DNA from: Rhea pennata
Taxonomy: Eukaryota; Chordata; Aves; Rheiformes; Rheidae
Length of the DNA stretch: 64,000 nucleotides
Assembly: GCF_028389875.1 (NCBI RefSeq)
Contig: NC_084668.1
Coordinates: 25,464,993-25,528,992, forward strand
Reading direction: 5' to 3'
A model generated the notes under the pieces. That model saw only the letters and a list, made by a program, of their open reading frames with translations. It was not told where the DNA came from and ran no database searches. The position numbers were made by a program, and so were the translations under genes. This document shows positions 12,373 to 26,449 of the stretch, piece after piece (positions within the stretch are counted from its first letter, which is position 1; the number at the start of each line of letters is the position of its first letter).

Positions 12373-15300
12373 ATTACCCTATCTGTGTTTAGGAATCAAA
12401 GTTGACTCTGGAAGTACTGGCCTTTGCCAGCTCATTTATTCTCCCTGAGTTACTGTCAGCTGCAGCTCTCACAAGACAGCGTTATTTCTCATCTCTGTCC
12501 TTGTAAAAGACTTCTTCGAGTGCTGCGTGTAAACCGCAGCGTTTACTGCAAGAGCAAAATATTACTTTTTTTCTCTCGGCTTTTCTTTGAATTGTCCTGG
12601 GAGTTTCTGTGGACTCTGAATCAGAAGCAAGTGGGGTAGGGTGAGAGCAGCTGACCGAATTCAGCGTACACAGACGCAGCGGAGCCTGCAAGCACACAAG
12701 CTCTTGGTTAATGCAATAGTGGCTAGAAGGTAGCGTAATGTAACGCTGCTAGAACTGAGAATATTATTATTTCTAAAAAAGCAAACCTCCTTGCGTCTGG
12801 CTTTTTGTTTCCAATCCCGACACATGTTTCTGGAGTTCTGAAGAACTAGTGATATTACAAGCACAAGTTCAGACTTTTTCAAATCTTAAATAAAGTAAAA
12901 TTCAACTAATGGAACAGGTCCCTGTTCAATCACTTACAGGAAGGAATATCTGCTTCTTTATTATAATTTGGGTTATGTCTGCTTGTTTTGTTGTAACACA
13001 AAACTTATGATTTTGGGGGCATTCATTGTAGAATTGTGGCCAAAGCATTTTAAACTGCAGAAAAGACAGCTGCACATTGGCAGATGACTTCCCTTAGGTA
13101 GTGGCATGTTCTCTGTCATCACTTTTCTGTGTATTTTTGCCCACAATCCAAAATATGGCTAAAAATTAGAAACTGTAAGAGGGTTTTCTGCTGCTGCCAG
13201 GGATTGGGGTGGTCGTAGGATCTGGGACCTGGGTGCAGAAGCCGGTGTGTTGTTTGAGGTGGATGTAGGAAACCTTTTTGTTGTTCTTCTGAAGACCAAG
13301 GACAGGTCTCTTCTGTTTCATGTGAGTCAACGGAGAAGAAAGAGGCCACAGCAGAGGGAGGATCACGCTCATGCATCCCGGGCTGTCCTGCTGCTTGAGC
13401 ACCTGTCTTCTGGAGGGAAGGGAGGCTTCAGGCCCTGCAACAGGGTATCTCCTGCGAGCAGAGGGAGCCTGCAGGAGAGGGAAAGGAGAAGCTGTGAAGC
13501 TCCATGGCATCAGGGTTGTTTCCTGAAAGGAAAACATTTTATTGTCCAGTTTTACGCTGCTTTTTGGCACTGTGGTCATTTATCTCAAAGGATCTTTTCC
13601 AGGCTACTGATGCCAGGTGATTTGAAACTGCAGCCAGGCCAGGATTCTGGTGCCAAGGTGATTTTGAATAGCAGCCAGCATGAGCAAGAATTGCCAGGAT
13701 GATAATGAAATGCTGTTTCTAAATCACTTCCAGAAAATAGTAATCTATTTTAATTTTAAGAAATCTGTCCCAAGCCTTTAGAAATTGCCCTCACAAAACT
13801 GTCAGAGTTTGCAGTCCTGCAAATATTTTAATCTACCGAAGAGCAAATGCTCTTATTCTTTTTTTCCCAGAAATATTCTCAGTAACTTAAAATACCAGAC
13901 TTACAGTAGGATTATTTCACAGATGGCACCAGAAATAGCATCCGTATTACAGTGGCAGAAATGGCGCATCTTTGCTATTGCTATTTTCATCTACTGGGAA
14001 GAAGTCCACCAACTACAGATTCTCTCTCTACTCCTGTAGTTGCCAAAAGCCTATCAGTGCCAAACAAGGCTCATGTGAGGTGTTAAACACACCACTGAGT
14101 CTGCATTCCACCCCCTACCTAATTCCAGCTGTTATATGGTGTTGGTCTGTTTTGTGAGTGGTTGTGCTGCTACATTAACTTCACTGGAAATCATCATAAA
14201 AGCAGTGGACAAAGTGAAATGAAATCAGCAATGCAAAATCAAGTTGTCCCAACAGTTGGTCTTATAGGTTTCTGCTTGGGCAGCTTTAAAGGGTTAGAGA
14301 AAATTTAGACTGTATCAAGAGTGATTAGCCCCAAGTAGCAAATTTCAGAGCCAAACCTTGGTGTCCACAAATCTGAGGAGATTTTAGATCTGCAGTTTTG
14401 GTTTAGCCTGTTCTGTCTTTTCTTCAAAATGTGTTTTGGAGCCAGATTTGGATTTCTTACCATCTCAAAATTTAGCTCTGGTGGGCAAAACAGATTTATA
14501 TTTTGGCTGTCTTGGACTGACTTGTTGAGTAGCAATTCATAGAGTTATCTGTAACAAATTGTTGGATCAATGATCTAACACAACAAGTACGCTGTTCCTG
14601 ACAACGTGATGATTCAAAAGCCACAAACCTATTTTGCTGTGCCATCTCTGAGGAGAATAATTTCTTCCTGACACTTCTAGTGATCATCTCAAACCATGAA
14701 GCATGAGATTTGATTACTGCTACTTTAGCATGAATAACTATAAAGGTTGTTATTTCTAATGGAGTGGACAACACGTCTCAGGAGAGTTATAACTGCGTCA
14801 TGTGTGTTTGAAATGCGATTGCTGTGATTTGACTGTTTCTAATACAGAAGGCTTTGCATAACAAGATTAGCTGATGAAAACCCAGCATTGCTCAACGAAT
14901 CAGCAGGATTCATAGTGAATCGTTCGTGGTGTAGGGCATTATTTTTTTTCTCAGGAACTTGGCTATCTTAAGTAGCAGCAGTTCCTGTGGATAACGTCAG
15001 GCTGGGAAACAGCAGCATGGAATTAGATGTGCTGGAAATGCCAGTTTTGCATGTGTTGAGGTCTGAGTGGCAGGGATGTTGTGCTATGATTTGGAGTGAC
15101 CTGTTGATTATGTAATAAATTTTCCATCACCTTTTTCGTCCTCTCCTCCATGGTGGTAATTCTGGCCAACTACCTTACAGATAAGACGTATTAGTCTTCC
15201 ATGAATACTTTCTCATGCTATTTACAACCACTCCTTCAACAAACAGCCTGAGTTTCAATCCATGATGCTGAAGTCTTACACACATCTTCAGACTGCCTCA

Positions 15301-16221
15301 GGAACTTTGCAGTTGCATGTACATATTTTACGAATGCTCTGTCTCAGGCTTCTCTTTAAGTAACCAGACTCACTCAGATCTCAAAGGCTACCCAACAAGT
15401 AACCTTTGATTGTTTTTCATGTTGTACCACAGTACTGTATAAAATAGGAGCTGAAATAACTTTAGAATGGGTTATTCGCAGAAGCTAAATCTGTTTTTCT
15501 CATATAGCACGTGATCAGATTACGAATGGTTTAAGGGAGCAGACACCGTTCAGCTGTTCTCGCTGCGCAGGGCGACGGTAAAGGTCCTCACCTTTGCTTC
15601 TGCCACGTTCGCTTCCACACCTGGGTCCATGCTGTGACCTCCCACGGCAAACGCTGCTGCAGGGCTGTTTACAGCCTGACTGCTGGGCTGGGGGCAAGGA
15701 GGGTGTAAACCCTGTCTGCTCGGTGCCCCACAAATAAAGCGCGTGCCCTGCACCAGCACACGCTTTTGTGGCCAGATTTACTATTTTCCTGGTGGTTTGT
15801 TCCCTTGAAGAATCTGTTCCCATTACTGGGCTGGTGCTGTTTTCTCTCTCCTGCAATGCCAGCACTGGAAACTGACAGCAGTCTTAGAATAAGGCTGTGC
15901 TTTGGTGTTTGAATGATTAAATTCTGCCCTCCCCTTATTTGAGGATACGAAGCACTTTTAACTGATGACAAAGGTTTGATTTATTCTGTATAAACTGATG
16001 AACACACATCGTACAAAACAAAATTTCTTGTAATATGGCTGCCTCAGAAGCTGGGTGATGTTCTTTTTTAGCAAAGCTTTCTGTTTAAAATGAACTTTTG
16101 AGTTGTCTAAGTGGGACTTGAAATTAACAGCCATGACCTTAAAACCACTCAGCTTTAAACTATTGGGATAATATAGCTGTTTTTATAACTGTTTAAAACA
16201 ATTAGTGGTTGTTAGTGTTGC

Positions 16222-16436
16222 CATAGTGTGAGGGTGACAGAGCACTGGAGCAGGTTGCCCAGAGAAGCTGTGGAGCCTCTTTCTCTGGAGATATTCAAGG
16301 TCCGCCTGGACACAATCCTGTCTAACGTGCGCTAGGTGACCCTGCTTGAGCAGGGGGAGAGAGGTTGGACTAGATGATCTCCAGAGGTCCCTCTCCAGCC
16401 TCCACCACTCTCTGATTCTGCGTGATGCTGTGATTT
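16222..16436 (+). mobile_element. CR1 LINE, 3' end fragment
   Basis: The fragment holds the canonical 3' region of avian CR1: CAGGTTGCCCAGAGAAGCTG (16251-16270), a diverged 'ATATTCAAGG' segment, GGTTGGACTAGATGATCTCC (16362-16381), AGAGGTCCCT, and a degraded octamer-type tail containing CTGATTCTG. It is 5' truncated as usual for CR1 and has no open reading frame. It is diverged but easily recognisable, so not a young insertion. Confidence 0.93.
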
Positions 16437-16864
16437 GCAAGAGGTGTTCTGGAGGCCTTGCCTTCCTGGTAGGGTTTGGAGAGAGTCTGGCCATGCAGTT
16501 GCAGTCCATAACATGCTACCGAGCCTCGCGGCCCGCAGCGATCCTTGCCAGGTTTGCTCGTGGAGTGGAGGCAGCGAGGAGCTCCTGCGGGCGCAGGTCA
16601 TCCCCTCGCAGCGGTGCACAGGGGCACCAGGCTGGCTCGTTTCGGGGACCTCTGAACAGCCACGGAAGAAGGAGCCTGTGGGTCCAGAGCTGAACTCCCA
16701 CTGCTGAACCCTCTTCAGCTCTCTGGCAGAGTTAGATGAGCGTAGATCTGACTGTGCATTTAACCAACAGAGATTTTGGATCTTCAGTTTCTGTGAAATT
16801 GAATAGAAATTACAAGCTGCCTACTCTTAAATATTTACGTGCATTTGAAGTGCAGTTCCTTCTG

Positions 16865-16897
<33 letters not shown>

Positions 16898-18539
16898 TTT
16901 TTTTTGGCCTTCTGTTTTGATGGCTTTCTTGTTTAATGCCTTTTGGATGCAGTCCCTGAATTTACAGATCGCAAGGGAATATTTTACCCACATGTCTGCC
17001 TACCCACTCTGCCTTTTGATTTTACAGAGACTTGTAGCAATGAGTACATTTACAGTGTGGTGAAAGTAAATTTAAAAACAAATTGAATCACACCTTGTGG
17101 CCACCGCAAGTCGATCCAAATGCTGCAAGTATGAGGACTTTAAGTTATAATGCAGAAGCCCATATTTTCTTCAAGCATGCAGACCAAATGTTCTGTGTCT
17201 GCTTCACCTTTTCTTCATTTCACCTTATTTGAAATTAGAGTGACAACGGACATAGAGCATGCCTGTCTGCATATGTCTGGCAGGATTTAGTTCATCTATG
17301 AATTCATATTGCTTTTTTTAATATTGCTGATAAGTGATAGCTTTATTTCTAGACCAGTTAGGGGATACAAGAGATGCATAAGGCCTTATACAACATAATC
17401 AATGCAGCGGCAGAGCTTACTGTGATAGAATTCACCGGTAACTAATGTTGCCAGATGTATACAGCAATTAGGAAAAGCTGAAATTTAAGCTATTTTGTAA
17501 CCAGATTTGTTCTGCAGATTGGACATCGAGACCAGATATTTATTTGCTATTTAAATTTGGCAAGGAGCAAGATGATTGATGTTAAGGCACACTACATAAA
17601 TCACTGTTCTGGACGCCTTTTTTTTTTTTAACGGGTGCAGTGGGTTGCCCATTGGAGGACCCAGTGCCTTATTCTGGCAAGGAGACGTGTGTGCCTCTGG
17701 ACAGCCAGGGCCGTACTGGACAGCAATTACTCTTTCCTGGACAGACGGGCTCGCTCTCTCAGGCAGGTGCCAGTATGAATCACCTCCCCCAGTGTCACGG
17801 CTCCAACCTTTCCAGTGCACACCAGCAAACGCGCTCACACTTACTATGGCAGCACTAACAACCACAGGGGAAAAATTTAGCCTTTTGTGTCTGACTGAGC
17901 CTGGTTTCATGAATAATGAGCCTCTCCTGAGCGCTCCCCCCTTGGTTTAATGTTTCCAATCGTTTCATTAGCCGCTCTTCTGACAGCGTCTCAGCTTTAA
18001 TCATGGGTAAGAAAACAGCTGCAGTAGGTGTCTCTTGAACTGTCCCCGCGGCTCAGAGATTGCACAGCTCCTTTGCGGTGCCCTTCCTATGAAACGCTTC
18101 TTCTAATCCCGTGTAAAGCAGCCGATTTGCTAAAGGAATTCCTAGCTATTTATTTTTACGTCTTTCATCGTTGGCTGTTCATAATTGCTCTCAGCCTTCC
18201 TGACTTTCAAGCTCTGACATTTTATTTGCTCTAGTTCATGTTCCCTTTCTGTTGGCTTCAGTTGGGCAGGGTGTTCATTTGGAAGGCACCTGTTTGGCCC
18301 GAACAATATCTTGCCATTTAACCATTTTATTGCTTTCCCCCATACTTTCCTGCCTTCTTCTCCCCCACACCAAACACACCTCTTTTTTTTTTTTGTGTGT
18401 GTGTGTGCTTTCCATGACTATGTTAGAGTTTCTTAAATAGCTCCCATGCTGAGTCTGAAAATTTTAATTTCCTTACTTTTGTATTTAAAGTCCTTTTAAT
18501 AGCTACTACGCTTAAACAAAAAGCCTCCTTTCCACGGTG
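16437..18539. other. Noncoding, no gene seen
   Basis: Contains a CT/T tract and short poly-T/GT runs near 18.38-18.41 kb. No coding signal. Confidence 0.6.
16861..16905. repeat. Compound (CT)n plus poly-T tract
   Basis: CT dinucleotides at about 16865-16889 continue into a run of seventeen Ts to 16905. Confidence 0.95.
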
Positions 18540-18930
18540 CCAGTTCACGCCGTGGGGTCCTGCCCGGGACGCTGAGCTACGGCCGAAAGGGTCGGGCCTC
18601 CTGACCGCCCTCGGGGTCCCTCTGCCCCCCGGCAGCCCCCGGGGAGCTGGCGCTGCTCACCAAACCGACAGAAAAACCGACCCGAATTTTTCTAACTGCT
18701 ACTTTGCGAGTGCGTACCTTCCCGGGAAAAGCTGCAGGAACGTTTAAAGCCGCTTCCTGCCGACGTTTCTTCCGTGAGATCGCGAGCGAGCGCGCTGTGT
18801 TTTCCCCCGGCGGTTCGGCCCTCGCGAGGCGCCGCCGTGCGGGGCGCGGGGCCGAGCGAGGCGCTGCCTCTTGGGCAGCTCCCGCTTGGGCCGTGTCTCA
18901 GGCCCTGCCGTGAGGAGTGAGTCGCGCTGA
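18540..18930. promoter_or_regulatory. CpG island, no gene recognised
   Basis: CpG-rich block including GCGAGCGAGCGCGC (about 18782-18795) and GGGGCGCGGGGCCGAGCG (about 18841-18858). No exon could be identified. Confidence 0.6.
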
Positions 18931-19169
18931 ACCAACTGCACGTGTGAAAGGCAGGTGGCTGCATAAACGTCCCTGCCTTGGTTTAAACTCGGTGTATTTT
19001 GATGTATTTTTTTTTTCTTTTACTCCCTTAAGAAGATCAGGATCACGCACTTACTAAACTGACATAAACTACCTCTAAATCAAAATAACACTGGTTAGTG
19101 TGCACCAGTTCGGTAACCTCTGGAAACCCGTTTTTTACAGCTTGTTTGCACACGTGACGGATGTACCAC

Positions 19170-19720
19170 AGACGCGAGCTACGCTAGCACCGCGTCGGCC
19201 CTGTCCGGAGTCGCTTCTCGAGCGCAAGATGCCGCCCGCTCCAGGCTGAGGGGCCGCTTGGCGCTGCCCTCCGCCGTGGGACCGGCACCTCCCGTGCTCC
19301 CGGGGCCGCTGCCTCTCGCCGGCTCCAGGCCGGTCCCGACACGAGGTCTCCAGGCTGGTGCCTTCTGCCCTGGCCTCTCTCCCCGAACGCGCGTCGCTCC
19401 CGTCGTCTCTGCGGTGCTGCCTCCTGCCCTGGGGCCGGCAGCACGAAGACTCGCACGTTGGTATGGGGGGGGGACCATCAGACCTGCGCTGGTGTTTTGC
19501 CACCGGGCTTGGGGAGTCCGGCTGGCTCCGTGGGGCTCAGGAGGAAAGTGGGCAGCGGAGCTCGCGAGGAGCTCGGGGGAAAGGAGGCACGGTGAGGAGC
19601 GGAGCAGACTGGGGTCCGGAGACAACCGTCTGGGGGGAAAAGCGGCGGGTGGATTTTGTGTTAGCCCAAGACAAGAAATCAGCCCCGTCCGGGGAGGCGG
19701 GTGGTTTGGGCTGGTGTCAC
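19170..19720. promoter_or_regulatory. CpG island, no gene recognised
   Basis: A second CpG-rich block beginning 240 bp after the preceding one. Long open frames occur on both strands, as expected for GC-rich DNA, and none resembles a known family. Confidence 0.6.
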
Positions 19721-22700
19721 GTTAACGGAGAATAAGAGGCTATGGGAAAAGCACCTGGACTCCGTGCGCGTCCGGGCGAGGACGCCTCCTTCGTGCACGT
19801 TGCTGTGTTTAGCGAACGGCAAGTAGCAATACTTTGAAACAGAATATGCGAACGTAGCGTGGTGGAGGAATACAGGCTTCTCTTACCGAAATACCCAGAG
19901 ACTTTCTGTGGAAAAAGAGAGGCCAATCTTTAATTTTAGTGGCATCGTTCCAGGAAATTCAGGAAATTTGTGAACTTGGGAGAAGGGTAGTACAATCAAA
20001 ACAATTTTTTCAAGATACAAATTCCTGCAGTTTTAAGGCAGTTCTTCACTAGAGCTCAAGTCGTTCCTATCATGGACAGAACTAAAAAAGCAGAAACCTG
20101 AACTTCGCAAAGCTGAATCCAATTTTTGTAGTTCCAGCTTGCCCCGTTTTCCTTCTTTCTGCATTATTACCTTGAAACTGTCAAGCTATATTTTTAGTTA
20201 TTAATTTATTTTTGCCATTCTCTATTGACAGAGCACTAGAGAACAAAGTTTCAGCCTCAAACAAATTTTTATAACCAAGTTCCAAAACCCTGGAACAAGT
20301 TATTTTATTGAATGTACTGTTAGGCCTTTAACTGGAGCAGCGCTAGCAGGAGCTGCAATAATACGTAATGGTGCTATTAGTGCTGTGCCTGCTCTGTATT
20401 ACTACCCAAAGGAAAACCAGATTGTAGGAAAAGCAGAGAGCTTTAGCAAGTGAAGATTTCCCCACGGCCAATGGCACTAGGAGGGTCCCTTGACCATTCT
20501 TACAAGGTAAGATGTGGAAAATAAATTATAGTTATTTGTAATGACTCTTTATCATTGCAGCAAAACTATGGCCAGTCAGGACCGGTAATGAGTTTAGGTG
20601 ACTCCCTAGCTTTGTTACATTCCTATGCCTGGAGAGTTTATTTAATTGAACTGCTGTGTTTTTATTACCAAACTTTCCAGAGTCCCAGGCTTCAATATAA
20701 TACGATGCAGGGCACGGACAGAGGTGTGCTAGGAGTGCATGAAGCAGCTTTGATTGCTTCAGATTCCCATATGTCGTCCTTCCTCCTCCACCACTGTCCC
20801 TCCAGAGGTGCCTCTGGGTCAAAGCTGAATTGAAAAGTCATTTAATGTAAATACTTTAACATATCTATCGTGGTCCCACAGGCAGTGGGCAACACACCAA
20901 ACCTCCAGGCCTTTTGAGAACAATATGTCTATGGCATGCCACAGCAACACCACTGCTGGCTGCAATCTAGGCTTGTATGCTTTTCTTCACCAACACTGTA
21001 ATTCCTGCTGTATTTTAAACAAGAACAGACAGCGTCCTTTAGGTTTCTTTCCATAAATGTATACAAACTGGGCCAAATTCTTGTCTCGGTGCTCTTGAAG
21101 TAAATCAGAAGTAATTCCACTGACAACCGTCAAGGCTGCAGTGAAGTTGCAACAATGAAACTTTTGCACTTTTGAATGAAAGTTGGACTGCTGTATGTAT
21201 GCATGTAAAAGCTGTAACTGCAAGCAGCCAGGCTGAAATGCTCATTTACTGGAGCACATGGATAGCATTATTGTTGCTTTAGACTTTGTTTGGGTAGAAG
21301 TCAGTGGTTAAACACCTGAAATCTCAGTAGACGAAAGAGAACACTATAAAACTTTATGACTGTAGAGTAGAAGATTGAAACATGTAGGTGCCATTAAAAA
21401 ATCAGAAACTATGTTATATTACATACTTTAGAGGTTTTGTCACTGAGTTGATTAGTATGAGTTAGTTATTAGCTGTTACTAGAAGCTTTCCACTGAGAAA
21501 TGGAATTAGAAATACCAGTTGCTGCATTTCTATTCACAATCTTGTTGAATTCATCTCAGTCTCACAGATGCACAGAGAACCATTCCAAAGGCTGTTTTAT
21601 ATGTTTAAATATTTGCCTATTCTTTCTTTATGGAAAAAATGCAATCTAGAGGGAAAAAACCCATGTTTTTTAACAGCTGGGCTTCAGATGCATATGGCAG
21701 AGTTGAAAGAGATGAGGGCTGTCAGCCACATTTGTACTTAGGAAGTTGTAATTCTGTTGACTGGGATACTTATTTTCCCAGGCTAGCACGAGCACCCTAG
21801 TTTCTGATGCTTTCCCCTTTCCCTGACCTTCTCAAATCCCTGCAGTTTCCCTTCTCTTTTCTCTGCCATCCTTACGAGTCTCCTTCACTTAGCACCTACA
21901 GTCTAAGCACTGTGCTGTCTACTCTGACTCGCCAGAGAAAGGCAAGGAATTTGGTAAGAAAACATTTTGAAAAAGCTCTTGTTTGTTTTTTTCTCACATG
22001 CATGAGAACCCACACTTAGATATCGTGTTACTTGTTCTTTCCTGAAACATGTTTAATGTACTTATAACATTTTTTCTGTCTTGCAGCTAAATCATTAATA
22101 TCTTAAAGGTTAGGTACATTGCTTGGCTGGGGATGGTCAACACCAATTGTTTTGTCCTCTGAATGCACAAGTACAGATATGTTCAGTGCCAGCACATACA
22201 TGAGAGGATTTAAAAACCAGGGAGGGGTTGATGCTATGGATGGCTGTGGACTTGACTCTGAAATTAAATTTCTGGGAATATGTTAGACAACTAAATTCAT
22301 TACTCAGCAGTAACATAGAAGAACCTTCAGTCTGACAGTAGAGAATTCCTTAAAAGTACAAAACAATGTTTTCAGATAATTGTTGTAATATCTGTCCAGC
22401 CCTGTTCCTGCCTCTTCCTCCTCCCATAACAATTCCAGTATTCACTTCTGATCCCCTGTATGTGCAACCAGGATATAAGAGACCTCGCTTTCACTAATTC
22501 AGGTGCCACAAGTTCACTGGGCAACAATATTTCAAGGCAGGAAAAGCTTGCATTTAAGCCAGTGATCTGAGAGGGCGACTTAAGAATTAAGACAAGCTTT
22601 TGAAAGCAGTCAGACCCAAATCAGCCCCTGTGAGTGTGACTACTGTGTTGACTGCAGTGAGCAAGTCTTAATGTTCCTCCAGTCTCTCTTAAAGCAAACA

Positions 22701-24189
22701 AATAAAGCTAATGGGCCAGTTGCAGTGCCTCTTCCTCTACGAACCTGGAAGCATATTTGCGAGCCTGTCTGTCTTTTCGACCTGATCACAAGAGACCTTG
22801 ATTAGAGCATAACACATTGACAACGTGAATGTTTCAATTGCGTTCACATTTGTACTTGAGTTTGGTATCCCCAGGGAGATTTGTAGGTATTCAGGAATTA
22901 GCGAGTCATCTTATTTTACCCATTTTTATTGTTGATTGAAAAATGTAGGGCTGAGGGGGTTTTCTTGTTGTGTTTTTGCTAGTGAGAAAATGCAAAGATA
23001 AGAAATCCCTTTGGGCATGAGAAATAACTGGTGTTGTATTTTATATAATAAAGAACAAATTTTGCTGCAGCTCCAAGCCAATTTATAAATGTGATCTCTC
23101 CAACTCACACTTTTAATTACAAGGGGAAGAACTGAATTAGTTCATTAATGTTGTGAAAAGGAACAGTGACCTACCTGCCAAATGGCAAGGTGGAAATAAT
23201 TAATCTGGTCAATTAAAAAGAAACCGATAAATTAAAATGCAAAGACCTCTATGTGGTGCATTAAACTAGGGAGTCATGATTTCTGGACTGTGGTTATTGT
23301 CAGGCTCGATCCTTCTTTTTCTTGCTTGACACGATTTGGAGTTTGGCTAGTTCTGTGCGCAAGCTGCCCGGCTTCAGGACTCCCGTATGAATTTGTATGT
23401 CCAGGCATATTTTGCAGAAGGGAGCAAGATCAAGCTCCTCATGAAATTCAAGTGATGAAGTGCGTATGCCTTGTTTTTGTGTCGCATTACAAAACCGCTC
23501 ATTCCGTTTGCTTTGCTTCGCTTTGCTTCCCAATCCCTAAATGTCGTTTGCGCTTTCTTGGGTTTTAGGAGACTTAGGCCTGATGCTGAATTGCCGGGGT
23601 CATCTCAATCTCTTTATGACCTTAAAAAATCTTATCCGCACAGAAACGACTGAGCTGCTGAAGCTGAACCCTAAAGTATACAGCATATTTGCTCCATAGA
23701 ACTGGAAAGAGTAAAACAGTTTCTTTTCTATAAATATCAGTAACTCCTCTTGACATTTACAAGTGCGTAGTGTGGGGGTCCCCCCCATACACTGCATGGT
23801 TTCAAAAGCGCTTAACAGCCCAGTGAGCTGCGAATCTGCTCTGCAGAGGTAACCGCAGAGCCACGCCGCACCCCGCATCATACCTCGCAAAAGCCTAGGA
23901 CATTTACAGCAGCTCCTGCCCCTCTCAAGGCCATAAATTGAAATAAGAAATATGGGCCAGTTAGCGAATGCTTGACCAATGCTCTGGTGCAGCCTACAGG
24001 AAAATACGAATGTTACTGTTTACTTTAGCCAGGGCGTATATCACGCGGAGCCGAGGTCTCCTTGTTTGCAAAGACGAGGTCTCGGGGGGCATGTCCCGCG
24101 GCTAGGGAAACAGCAAGCAGAAAAGCAAAAACAGAGCAGAGGACGGGTTCAAAGTTTATCTGAGGCGCTGAGGTTGGCAAGCACTAAGG
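19721..24189. other. Noncoding, no gene seen
   Basis: AT-rich spacer between CpG islands, with one palindromic relic at 21.07-21.15 kb. Confidence 0.6.
21069..21145. repeat. Relic of a palindromic (MITE-like) repeat
   Basis: GGGCCAAATTCTTGTCTCGG followed by TAAATCAGAAGTAATTCCAC matches the left half of the sauropsid palindromic repeat that starts GGGCCAAATTCTG and reaches AGTAACTCCACTGA. The right arm is largely eroded. Confidence 0.5.
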
Positions 24190-24600
24190 GAGGAGGGTGA
24201 GCGCGCGGCGGGGCTGGCGCGGCGCGGGTAAAGCAAGCCGGGCACGGTGCAGGCTGCTCGGGAGGCTCCGGCAGCTGCGGCCAGAATCCGACTGCCTGGC
24301 AGCTCGGGTCCTCCTGCTTCCAGGCTGCAAAGCCCCCGTGGGCTTTCCCTTACCGCAGCGGCTCTGCAAAATCGTCAGACGGCCCCTACAGCATGTTTCT
24401 AACTCCTGGATGCTCACATGCGTCGACAGCCCTCCTCGCCGGATCCCTGGGATGTCCCGATTCGAAGGCGGGATAAGCACCGTGCGCCCGTCCCCATCCG
24501 AACGCGGCCCCCCGCCGCCCGCCTTCGCTCGGCGGCCGGACGCCGGGTGGCTCCGGTTCCACCCAACAAGCCAAAAAGGAGCGACAGGAGAGGAGACGGG
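24190..24600. promoter_or_regulatory. CpG island, no gene recognised
   Basis: CpG-rich block starting GAGCGCGCGGCGGGGCTGGC (about 24199-24218) and ending at an AT-rich border with a (TAA)14 repeat. Confidence 0.6.
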
Positions 24601-24657
24601 AAGTTGTTTCACATCCTCTTTCTGATTTCATGTTCCCCAGTTTAATTCAAGAATAAC

Positions 24658-24658
<1 letters not shown>

Positions 24659-24700
<42 letters not shown>
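24659..24700. repeat. (TAA)14 microsatellite
   Basis: Fourteen perfect TAA units, immediately downstream of the 24.2-24.6 kb CpG island. Confidence 0.97.
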
Positions 24701-24702
<2 letters not shown>

Positions 24703-25489
24703 TCATACCATTCTATTCCTGCAACAGGCCAAGTAAGACTTGGAATCAGACTGGCTTATATTTTCATCAGATAAAAGGATAACATATCCGGCAGACCAAA
24801 AGATTATTAGGAAGGGAAATAAAACATTGCAGCCCACTTTGGGTTTATTTTTCTGCCGCAGCCCCTTGGCAGAAATATTAAGCAAATGTTGTCACATAAA
24901 TTGCCTTTCTCGTCCTTAATACAAAGCTGATGACTTAGGTTAAAACTCGAAATGAAAGCGTTAGTTGTTTAGGGTCCTTGGGTAAATTTATGTCTATTTG
25001 GCAAAAGGAAATTGGAGAAATAAATTCCACAGAACTTGATACAGTCTTAAATTTCAGGAGGTTAATATAAATCCTTAGTGTTTTCAAATGCAAAAGATAG
25101 GAGGTGCCTATTTAACGTGCCTCCCCAGGGAGGAATTACCTGATTCCTAACGTGAGAAGGGGCCTGCTGCTGCTCCACCGCACAAGAACACGTTCCTTTG
25201 AAATTTCATCAGCTAGAAAATCAATGACGAGGGTTTCAGATTTCATAGAGGAATTTTACCAGGTATTTTTTTAGGTCCAAATGATAAAAATGCTATAAAT
25301 TCTATCTTAGGCTCGGCAAGTGAAAGGTTTAAGAGATTATGTGAGTAAATCATTTGTGCCTGCTGACTGTCCTGCTGATAAAAGGGATCCCCTGATGTGA
25401 TATGTACTGTCAGGTCTGAATTTGAAGCAGCGAATTTCTTTCAAGTTCCCTTTAGGGAATCTGTGCATTTTACAGTGAATATTAGGCTC

Positions 25490-25810
25490 ACCTCTGCGGG
25501 CGGGGAGAGGAAGCCGGAAAGAGACCCCGAAGCCAGAGAGAAATCATCAGGAAGAGATAAACTGGTTTCTTTTTTTTTTATTATTATTATTAAATTCTCC
25601 TATACCCAGCTTTATAACCTAGCAAGCCGCAAGGGCTTTGCGGGACATCATCGCCCGCGCTCCCCGCAGGCGTCTCGCCAGCCCGGGGAGGCGTCTGCCC
25701 CTCGGGCCGGGTCCCGCTCCGACGGCTTCCTCTTGCCAGCTCCTTCCCCGCTGCCGCCGGCGCCGCTGCTCGCCGGAGGGTACACGGGGGCAGGCGAAGG
25801 GGACGCGCTG
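25490..25810. promoter_or_regulatory. CpG-rich block, no gene recognised
   Basis: GC-rich sequence with many CpGs between two AT-rich stretches, with a (TTA)n/T tract inside at about 25569-25591. No supported exon. Confidence 0.5.
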
Positions 25811-26000
25811 CAGCATTTTAAGTGCGTGGAAACAAGTTGTTTTGTTACTTTTTTTTTTGTTTTTTTTTTTTTGTTTTTTTCCCCTCCTCCCAAATTTGAC
25901 CAGAGTTTCAGTATTACAGCACTTGCAAGAAGCTGCTCTTGGACGGTCTGCAAAAGCAGTCTGTGAAAACGGATATTTTCTAAGGTGCCAATTTAAAGCT

Positions 26001-26053
26001 CGCTGAAGTCTACGGGAACTTTTTATTGGCTTTACTGGCCTTCAGTTTGGGCT
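26001..26053. repeat. Short palindromic repeat relic
   Basis: GCTGAAGTCTACGGGAACTT on the left and the reverse complement of TGGCCTTCAGTTTGGGC on the right form a degraded palindrome of the 'GAAGTCAATGGGA' class. Small and weak. Confidence 0.35.
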
Positions 26054-26262
26054 ATAAACTCTACTGAATTTAGGGGAAGAATCCCCAAAATAGAAGCATC
26101 CTGGACCAAAGCTGTTGGATTTGGCAGGGTCTGCTCTACAACAGAGCTTTATTAGTTTAGATTCCAGCAAGACTTAGGAAAATTACACTAATCAAGAGAT
26201 TCTTTGTAAAATGAATCCAAATGGCTCCATTTTTCTACTGAATGGGAAAAAATGTCAGCCAC

Positions 26263-26304
26263 AAAAATAAAATAAAATAAAATAAAAATAAAATAAAAAA
26301 AAAA
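26263..26304. repeat. (AAAAT)n simple repeat
   Basis: Imperfect AAAAT units ending in a run of ten As. Confidence 0.93.
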
Positions 26305-26449
26305 GAGTTGTTTGCTGAAAGTAAATCCTGAAATCTCACTGGGCCTGAAAGTCTCTCTTTTACTTTGTTCAGGAACTGTTTCTTTGGGAGTTATGGCTGG
26401 GTCGCACTTCCCAAATAAGGTTCAGGGGGCTGAAAAGCAGCTGTTCGTT

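Larger units (their letters stand above)
9443..16221. other. Noncoding, no supported gene; two repeat relics
   Basis: Contains palindromic relics near 10.7 and 12.3 kb. A 213-bp open segment at 10975-11187 between acceptor-like and donor-like sites is described under findings. Nothing else is recognisable. Confidence 0.55.

Noticed and set aside
19258-19735. Open frames of 125-155 codons in the 19-kb CpG island
   Set aside because: Several overlapping frames on both strands are open at once, as expected from GC richness; none resembles a known protein.
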